Shown: in pieces, positions 58,362-64,000 of the stretch | Numbering within the stretch: position 1 is the first letter of the stretch | Layout: every line of letters begins with the position of its first letter | Source of the DNA: Macrolepiota albuminosa | Lineage: Eukaryota > Basidiomycota > Agaricomycetes > Agaricales > Agaricaceae | DNA length: 64,000 nt | Assembly (NCBI GenBank): GCA_027475525.1 | Contig: JAMWFC010000109.1 | Location: forward strand, 372,001 to 436,000 | Reading direction: 5' to 3' | The notes under the pieces: model-generated | The model's database searches: none | What the model was told of the DNA's origin: nothing | The model's input: the letters and a program-made list of their open reading frames with translations, nothing else | Translations under genes and position numbers: made by a program

Positions 58362-61000
58362 GTGTTTTCACAGACCATCGAGGAGGTGATTGGTGACGAT
58401 CACGGAGATGTAGCGCTAACGCTGGAATATGACCATTCTACTGGTCTTGTAAATGTTATGTCTACTGCTTTTCTTGACGAAGACGTTTTAACTACTTTAC
58501 CCGCTACCGACGCAGAGCTTTCCCAGAAAAATCAAAACATTACCGACTCCTCTCTTGCCTACTTGTACCTTACCGCTTCTGAATCCTTTCAAAACATTGC
58601 GTCTACCGATACGTATCTTACTACCCTTCCCGGAGCATCGTCTCCTGCTGTTCTTGGACTTGCCGCCCCACAGGCTACGATTCCCCTTTCCACCTCTGCA
58701 TATAACCAAGCTAATGCTCCCAAAAGGAAAGGGGTTCAAGTCAAAAAGAAATATAAGCCAGTTGCGCTTAAAACAAAACCCGTCGCTACGCACTCTCCCG
58801 AGACGTTTAGAATCGAGCGCCAGATCATTGGCGACCCTCTTGCCGACATGCCAACCTTATTACCGAATCCGCCACCCTTTCAGCCCACGGGACGTTTTAC
58901 CGTGGAGCGCCAACAACAATTCGCGAAGGAGCATGATACAGGATTTTTGACCAAAGATGAGTTGAAAGTCCTTACCGATCTCGTCGCTAAGCAAGACAAA
59001 GCCTTCGCTTGGGAGGACTCGGAACACGGCAGTCTACGTACAGATTTCTTCCCACCTGTGGTGATCCTGACCATTCCTCATGTGCCGTGGACTGAGCACA
59101 ACCAACCTTTACCGCCTGGAATCGAAGCCGAGGTCTGTCAAATCATTAGGACCAAGATACAGGCTGGCGTCTATGAGCCCTCCAATAGTTCTTACCGCTC
59201 CCGTTGGTTTTGTGTCCTCAAAAAGAATGGCAACCTACGCATAGTTCATAGTCTCGAGCTGCTGAATAGAGTTACAATACGACACTCTGGCGTACCGCCT
59301 TTCCCTGATCACGTTGCCGAGTCCTTTGCTGGGCGCATTTGTGGCGCCACCCTTGACCTCTATGTTGGCTACGATGAATGTCTGATACACCCTTCTTCCC
59401 ATGACCTCACCACTTTTCAAACTCCGTTTGGCGCCTTGCGCCTAGTCACCTTACTGATGGGATGGACAAACTCAGTCCCCATATTCCATGACGACATCAC
59501 TTTCATCCTCCAACCCAAGATACCGCATAATGTCCTAAGCTTCATTGATGACGTTGGCGTCAAAGGCCCCAAAGACTGGCGACTCGTGAACAGTTTACCG
59601 GCGACCCATCCCGACAACTCCAACATTCGTTTAGCGCTATGGGAATTTTTCCAGTTGCTCAACCGAGTTCTCCAACGTATGAAGTATAGCGGTGGAACCT
59701 TTAGCGGCCACAAACTCCTCCTTTGTGCGCCAAGGTTCAAAATACTTGGTCATATCTGCACTCCTGACGGTCGTGTTCCCGACGAGTCTTGCTTAGCACT
59801 CTTAGAGCGATGGGGTCCTTGCTGCAACCTATCTGAAGTTTGCGCCTTTCTTGGCACTGTTGGTGTTCTCAGAATATTCGTCAAAAACTTTGCCCATCGT
59901 GCACATGCCCTTAACCGACTCACCCGCGCTAATGAGCCTTTCGAATTTGGGCCAGACCAGGTCACTGCCCAACGAGATTTAGTAAAAGCCCTACAAGACA
60001 CCAAACCCCTAGTTCCAATCGACTATAGCTCTGCCGACCCCGTTATCTTGGCGGTGGATACCTTGTACATTGCCGTTGGTTACTTCTTGTGCCAGTGCCT
60101 TAGCGATAATTGGAAACAGCAACGCTACAACCGCTTTGGGTCTATCATGCTAAACGACAGAGAGTCTCGCTACAGTCAGCCTAAGCTAGAGCTCTATGGA
60201 CTCTTCAAAGCCTTCCAGTTGCTAAAGATGTATTTGATTGGCGTGCGGAACCTGATTGTTGAAGTCGATGCTAGGTACATCAAAGGCATGTTGCAGAATC
60301 CCGATATCCAGCCATTCGCTAGCATGAACCGGTGGGTAGTCGCTATCCTCATGTTTCACTTTGAATTGGTACACGTCAAGAGCTCTTTCCATGGACCAGA
60401 TAGGCTCTCTAGGCGACCACGGCAGCCTGGCGATCCGGCAGTGGACTCACAGGCTGATAGCGATTTTGAGGACTGGATCGACCACTTACATGGTTTTGTG
60501 CACCTCATACAACAGCCAATCCCCCTACTACGACGGCAACAGCCTACCAGCATCCTTTTACATCCCATTGTCCCTTACCGCCCAGAAATTTTTAGCGCAC
60601 CCCTCACATTCTACACGGCAAGCATCCTTGGACAAGACTTGCCTCCAGTAAAAGTCGTACAGGAGCCTCATTCGCTAAGAGAAGACAGCAGAAACCTGAC
60701 CTACAATGCCGTCCCTCGATCCGCCAAGGCAATGGCGGAAGACAGTCGCTTGTTAGTAGTTGAACAATGGATACGAAACCTTAAGCGACCCCCAGACCTT
60801 ACCGACGAACAATACGCAAAATTTATCCGCTATGCTACCCGTTTCTTCTTTACTGACAACCGACTTTGGCAACGAAATCGAGATGGCGCTCACAAGCTGA
60901 TCATCAAGCCAGAAAGTCGCTTACGAGTCCTGCGTGCCATGCATGACGAACTAGGACATAGAGGTCTGTACGCTACCCAAGCCTCTCTGTTAGAATGATT
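58362..61000 (+). pseudogene. Element C reverse transcriptase and RNase H
   Basis: 878 codons open. RT: RSRWFCVLKKNGNLRIVHSL, FAGRICGATLDLYVGYDEC, FQTPFGALRLVTLLMGWTN. The active site is SFIDDVGVKGP (about 59538), the F/YxDD form of this lineage. RNase H: ILAVDTLYIAVGYFL, SRYSQPKLELYGLFKAF and LIVEVDARYIKGML. Integrase zinc module begins LRAMHDELGHRG. The frame stops at TGA 60996 within LLE-stop-FWWPH, CGA to TGA; beyond it the same frame continues as integrase. Confidence 0.93.
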
Positions 61001-62116
61001 CTGGTGGCCACACGCTAGCGCCGACATCGCCTGGTACATCAGGACTTGCCACCTCTGTCAAATTCAACAAACGCGCCAAGTGCTCATCCCGCCAACCGTT
61101 GCAACGCCAGCTCCCCTCTTCAGCAAAATTTACGTCGACACCATGCATATGCCCAAGTCTGGTCGCTACAAGTACATCATTCAAGGTCGTTGCTCGCTAA
61201 TCCACTGGCCTGAATTTCGAATGCTTCAGAGAGAAAATACGGACGTGGTCGCCAAGTGGCTATTTGAGGACATCATTTGCCGTTGGGCAGCGCTAAGAGA
61301 AATCGTCACAGATAACGGTGCGCCTATTATTAAAGCGCTAACATATCTTGCCAAGAAATACAACATCCATCACATTCGAGTATCTGGCTACAACAAACGC
61401 GCCAATGGCTTGGTAGAGAGACCACACTTTGACGTTTGGCAAGCGCTCTTTAAGGCAGTCGATGGTGACGAGTTTCGTTGGAGTGAGGCAACCTATTCAG
61501 TATTTTGGTCGGAAAGAGTTACCATTCAAGCAACTTATCTCCAACCAGCACTCAACAGTATCTTGGCGACTACCGACCTGATCGCCAGACGAGCCATTGA
61601 TCTCCAGCGAAGGAAGGAAGATTTAGAGCGACTAGTATCTTGGCGACTACCGACCTGATCGCCAGACGAGCCATTGATCTCCAGCGAAGGAAGGAAGATT
61701 TAGAGCGACTCCACGAGGTAGTCTTTAGCGCCCGTCGCCAAGCAGCCCTACAATTCGAGACCGAGCATAGCACTACTATCAAGGATTACAACTTCCCGAG
61801 GGGCGCGCTAGTGATCATGCGCAACTCCAAAATCGAAACCTCATACAACAAGAAAATGTGCCCGCGTTATTTGGGACCTTTGGTAGTGATCTCTCATAAC
61901 CGTGGAGGCGCTTACGTGCTCTGTGAATTAGATGGTTCAGTATTGCATCGACCTGTTGCCGCTTTTCGCCTATTGCCATATCTCGCCAGAGAACACATTG
62001 ACTTGCCGCTTGAAGCGCTAGATATCGACACCGCCAAGCTGAGAGAACTTGAAGAAACCGAATTACTGGACGATGATAACTTGCCGACTCTAGTTGAAGA
62101 AGAAGAAAATGATTAG
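61001..62116 (+). pseudogene. Element C integrase
   Basis: Continues the RT frame: FWWPHASADIAWYIRTCHLC (end of the H2C2 module), KIYVDTMHMPKSGRYKYI (Asp), IVTDNGAPIIKAL (Asp) and NKRANGLVERPHFDVW (Glu). Duplication no. 19 shifts the frame at 61557-61710. The C-terminal part (RYLGPLVVISHNRGGAY) is a GPF/Y-like module without a chromodomain. Ends with TAG at 62114. Confidence 0.93.
61557..61710 (+). repeat. 77-bp tandem duplication no. 19
   Basis: Exact repeat of 61557-61633 as 61634-61710. Removal restores the integrase frame. Confidence 0.96.
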
Positions 62117-62538
62117 AAAAGACTATATTGATAAGCTCTTTCTTTCTATTACTTACCTTACTTATCTTTCTTGCCGATACTTACTGTACTATATCTACAG
62201 ACATTTTCTTACATAGTCAAGTCGTAGCGCTAGCGTGTCGCCAACGTTTAGCGCCCTGCGCAACTCTTGCCAAGGGTTTTTCGCTATGATGATTTACTGA
62301 GTGTTTCCCTTTTTCCTCAAAATTTGTCTAAGTCCCTTACCTATAACTCCTCTTGCTAAAACCTACATTAGAATACTTGCCGCTTGCTTTCTCTTTGCTT
62401 TCTTGGCTCTGTGCTGTTGCGCTAACTTACACTATGGGACTTATCCGTTCACTTGACAAAGGGGCGGCAAAAATGTATAATGAAACAGGTGGTATCAAAA
62501 ACTATACAGTAAAACGACCTATCTACGCTAAGGTTTGT
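62117..62538. other. Non-coding segment of element C with internal purine tract
   Basis: Between the convergent ends of integrase (+) and the antisense gene (-). A purine-rich tract AAAGGGGCGGCAAAAA at about 62458 resembles a PPT, but no LTR start follows it. Confidence 0.5.
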
Positions 62539-63818
62539 TTAATTGCTGTCATCATCCATGGGCAAAGAATCGTCAGAGATCGGCAAGGAAGAATCACAAA
62601 GAGGGAGCAGGTCGCCAGGCAAGATGTTGTTGGCGGTCTGCCAATCGATGGCGGCTTGGCAATCTGCCTGGTAGTCACGAAGAACGTTGAGGCTACGGCC
62701 AAGGTTGGAATAGCACAACCTTAGCGCCATTAGCTGGCCCCGGATTCGTTCACGCTCCCGACCCATTGTCGCCTCCATTGTTGCCGCCCTCCTCGAAAAC
62801 CTCTCCAACATCTCCCGTGGGTTAAGCGCCACCACCGGGTACACGAGGTCTTGTCCCAGCCAGTTGAAAGCGTCGCCTGTGACCATTGGCTGCGGCTGGG
62901 GAGTCCACAATGGATTGACTCTGGCAACCACAGGGCGCCTAGGCTCCAGGCTGGCAACGTCCTCGGGGTCTGAAACCTTCCAAGGGGCAACGCTACTGTA
63001 GGGAGGCAGCTAGCGCCACTCAGGCTCCTCTCTGGCAACTCCTGCTGCTCCCTCCCCTTCTTCTGCCACTACCTCCCTTGCCGACGTCTCCTCCTCACCA
63101 CCGTCCCGTTGCATCGCCAAGGTTTCCTCTTCACCTTCGGCGTCTTCATCTCCTCCTCCTACCGCTTCTTCTGCCTTCTCCTCATCCCCCATCTCGACGT
63201 CGACGGGAGCGTCTTCCCGCTCCTCTTGAGGCACCTCCCGCTCTCCCACCTCCTGCTCCTTGCCAAGGGACCTAGCCGCCAACTGGATAGGCAACAAGAG
63301 GCCACTTGGGCCAGCCTCTGCGTCACAAGGCGGGAGGCGACTAGCCGCCAACGCCTTCTCCAGGTCCTCCATTTCGGTGTCCTTTGGCGCTGGCGAGGGG
63401 GAAGGCGACGACGATACAACACGGGGGCGCTTTGCTTTGCCCTTCCCCTTGCTTGGGGAAGGGGCTTGTCGTTTTTCTGGGACCGAAGTCCCTTGGCGCT
63501 CGCCGGCGCCTCGATTGCTGACAGATTCCATCCCATCCCCTTGGCGTGTCGGCAACGCCAAGGCGGCTCGTCCAATAGCTGCCATGCCACCGGCAGCGAC
63601 CTTCTTCTTCTGCCCCTCCACAAACTCCCTAGCCCTCCTTACCAGCACAGCATGGGAAAATGTCTTCTCGACGAGAGCATCTGGCGTGCCGCCACGCTCG
63701 CGACTCTTAGCCCCGTCGATGGTGCAAGCGCGTTTCAACGCGCCACAACAATAGCACGGCTGGGCCCCAGTTGGGAACCAGCAGCCTTCTGGGTCGTTGT
63801 CTGCCCAGCACTTGTCGC
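62539..63818 (-). CDS. Antisense accessory gene of element C: Zn2Cys6-like cluster, basic region, helical tail
   Basis: Read on the minus strand, opposite to gag-pol. The exon begins at 63818 with the first Cys codon: C-x2-C-x8-C-x8-C-x2-C-x6-C (CDKCWADNDPEGC...PCYCCGALKRAC, 63818-63723). The preceding intron is 63869-63819: GTAAGT, branch-like GCTAACG, CTAG. Exon 1 would lie in or next to the 3' LTR. Downstream: VRRAREFVEGQKKK, a basic Ser/Pro-rich patch (KGKGKAKRPRVVSSSPSPSP, NLS-like), an acidic stretch, and a helical C-terminus (REMLERFSRRAATMEATMGR) ending at 62539. A TAG near 63011 is the only stop in the frame (CAG ancestor likely). Spacing matches GAL4-type binuclear zinc clusters apart from the x8 loop. 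DNA binding or a role in element regulation is inference. Homologous in layout to the gene in element A. Confidence 0.68.
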
Positions 63819-63881
63819 ACTAGCGCTAAGCGTTAGCAAGAAACAAAAAGAGACAGAAAAGTCACTTACCACCCCCCGCGC

Positions 63882-64000
63882 TGATAGGACCCTATACAGG
63901 TTAGGCGCATCAACGGCAGGCTCGGCACCGGCTCCGGAAACCTTGCCGCACTCGTTCCGAACTTAGCGCACGCGTTCTACCCATTTTAAGCCATTCCCGA
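63882..64000 (+). repeat. Start of 3' LTR of element C (or of an adjacent C-family element)
   Basis: TGATAGGACCC onwards, but clearly different from the 5' LTR after the first 40 bases. It matches the minus-strand LTR ending at 45346 better (GCTCGGCACCGGCTC versus GCTCAGCATTGGCTC). No polypurine tract abuts it; the nearest purine-rich run is about 20 bp upstream. Confidence 0.75.

Larger units (their letters stand above)
54763..64000 (+). mobile_element. Gypsy element C (no chromodomain), runs off the window
   Basis: Plus strand: 5' LTR 54763-55699, PBS, gag with CCHC knuckle, protease, RT-RNase H, integrase, then an antisense gene and the start of a 3' LTR at 63882. Left flank GCAG is the expected TSD (4 bp in this family). 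Gag-protease is in frame 1 and pol in frame 3, so a -1 shift or an indel lies near 58340. Stops are few and most are TGA, so this is the youngest-looking large element, apart from its mismatched LTRs. Confidence 0.92.

Noticed and set aside
62353..62724. Plus-strand 123-codon frame after integrase as an env-like gene
   Set aside because: It has one hydrophobic stretch, but its second half overlaps the conserved end of the antisense gene and reads as its mirror image; no signal of an envelope-type protein.

Overview
The window is genomic DNA from a mushroom-forming basidiomycete (Agaricomycetes, most likely Agaricales). The evidence is: genes split by many 45-60 nt GT-AG introns; a DUF6535 membrane protein, a family I know only from Agaricomycetes; a GMC oxidoreductase; a secreted PLC-like phosphodiesterase and histidine phosphatase; and a dense load of fungal Ty3/Gypsy, Ty1/Copia and Ngaro-like tyrosine-recombinase elements. 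The species cannot be named from sequence alone. I found no tRNA, rRNA or CRISPR.

Layout. 1-2.2 kb: a decayed, 5'-truncated accessory reading frame ending at a polypurine tract and a short LTR-like end. 2.2-10.3 kb: AT-rich gene-poor DNA with one clean solo LTR (4691-5208, TSD GCTCC). 10.3-22.8 kb: the host gene island: a DUF6535 gene (+), an NmrA-like gene (+, with a frame problem), a secreted PI-PLC-X-like phosphodiesterase (-) divergent from a secreted histidine phosphatase (+), and a secreted GMC oxidoreductase (+). 22.8-28.2 kb: AT-rich DNA with a small short-LTR element (23527-25464, TSD TTTTG) and a two-LTR remnant. 28.2-52.4 kb: a nested pile. A Copia element (28188-52434) is split by Gypsy chromovirus A (28693-40529, TSD GCATG) and by Gypsy chromovirus B (41372-52121, TSD ATAGT). 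A and B in turn carry LTRs of Gypsy family C. 52.4-54.8 kb: the 3' half of an Ngaro-like element (RNase H, tyrosine recombinase). 54.8-64 kb: Gypsy element C (+), running off the window.

Two things stand out. First, elements A and C belong to different Gypsy lineages, yet both carry between integrase and 3' LTR a gene in ANTISENSE to gag-pol. It has a Zn2Cys6-like cysteine cluster, a basic Ser/Pro-rich stretch and a helical/coiled-coil tail. In both, a predicted intron ends exactly at the first cysteine codon. This is my best candidate for an undescribed system. Second, 19 separate direct tandem duplications all have a period of exactly 77 bp. They occur in genes, LTRs, pol genes and AT-rich DNA, and in most coding cases removing one copy restores the frame. 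This looks like unmerged 77-base k-mer overlaps in the assembly rather than biology, although one pair carries about six differences. Any reading of 'broken' genes here must allow for it.

Most in-frame stops in the retroelements that I examined are TGA or TAG at places where CGA or CAG is the natural ancestor, so C-to-T decay explains much of the damage.
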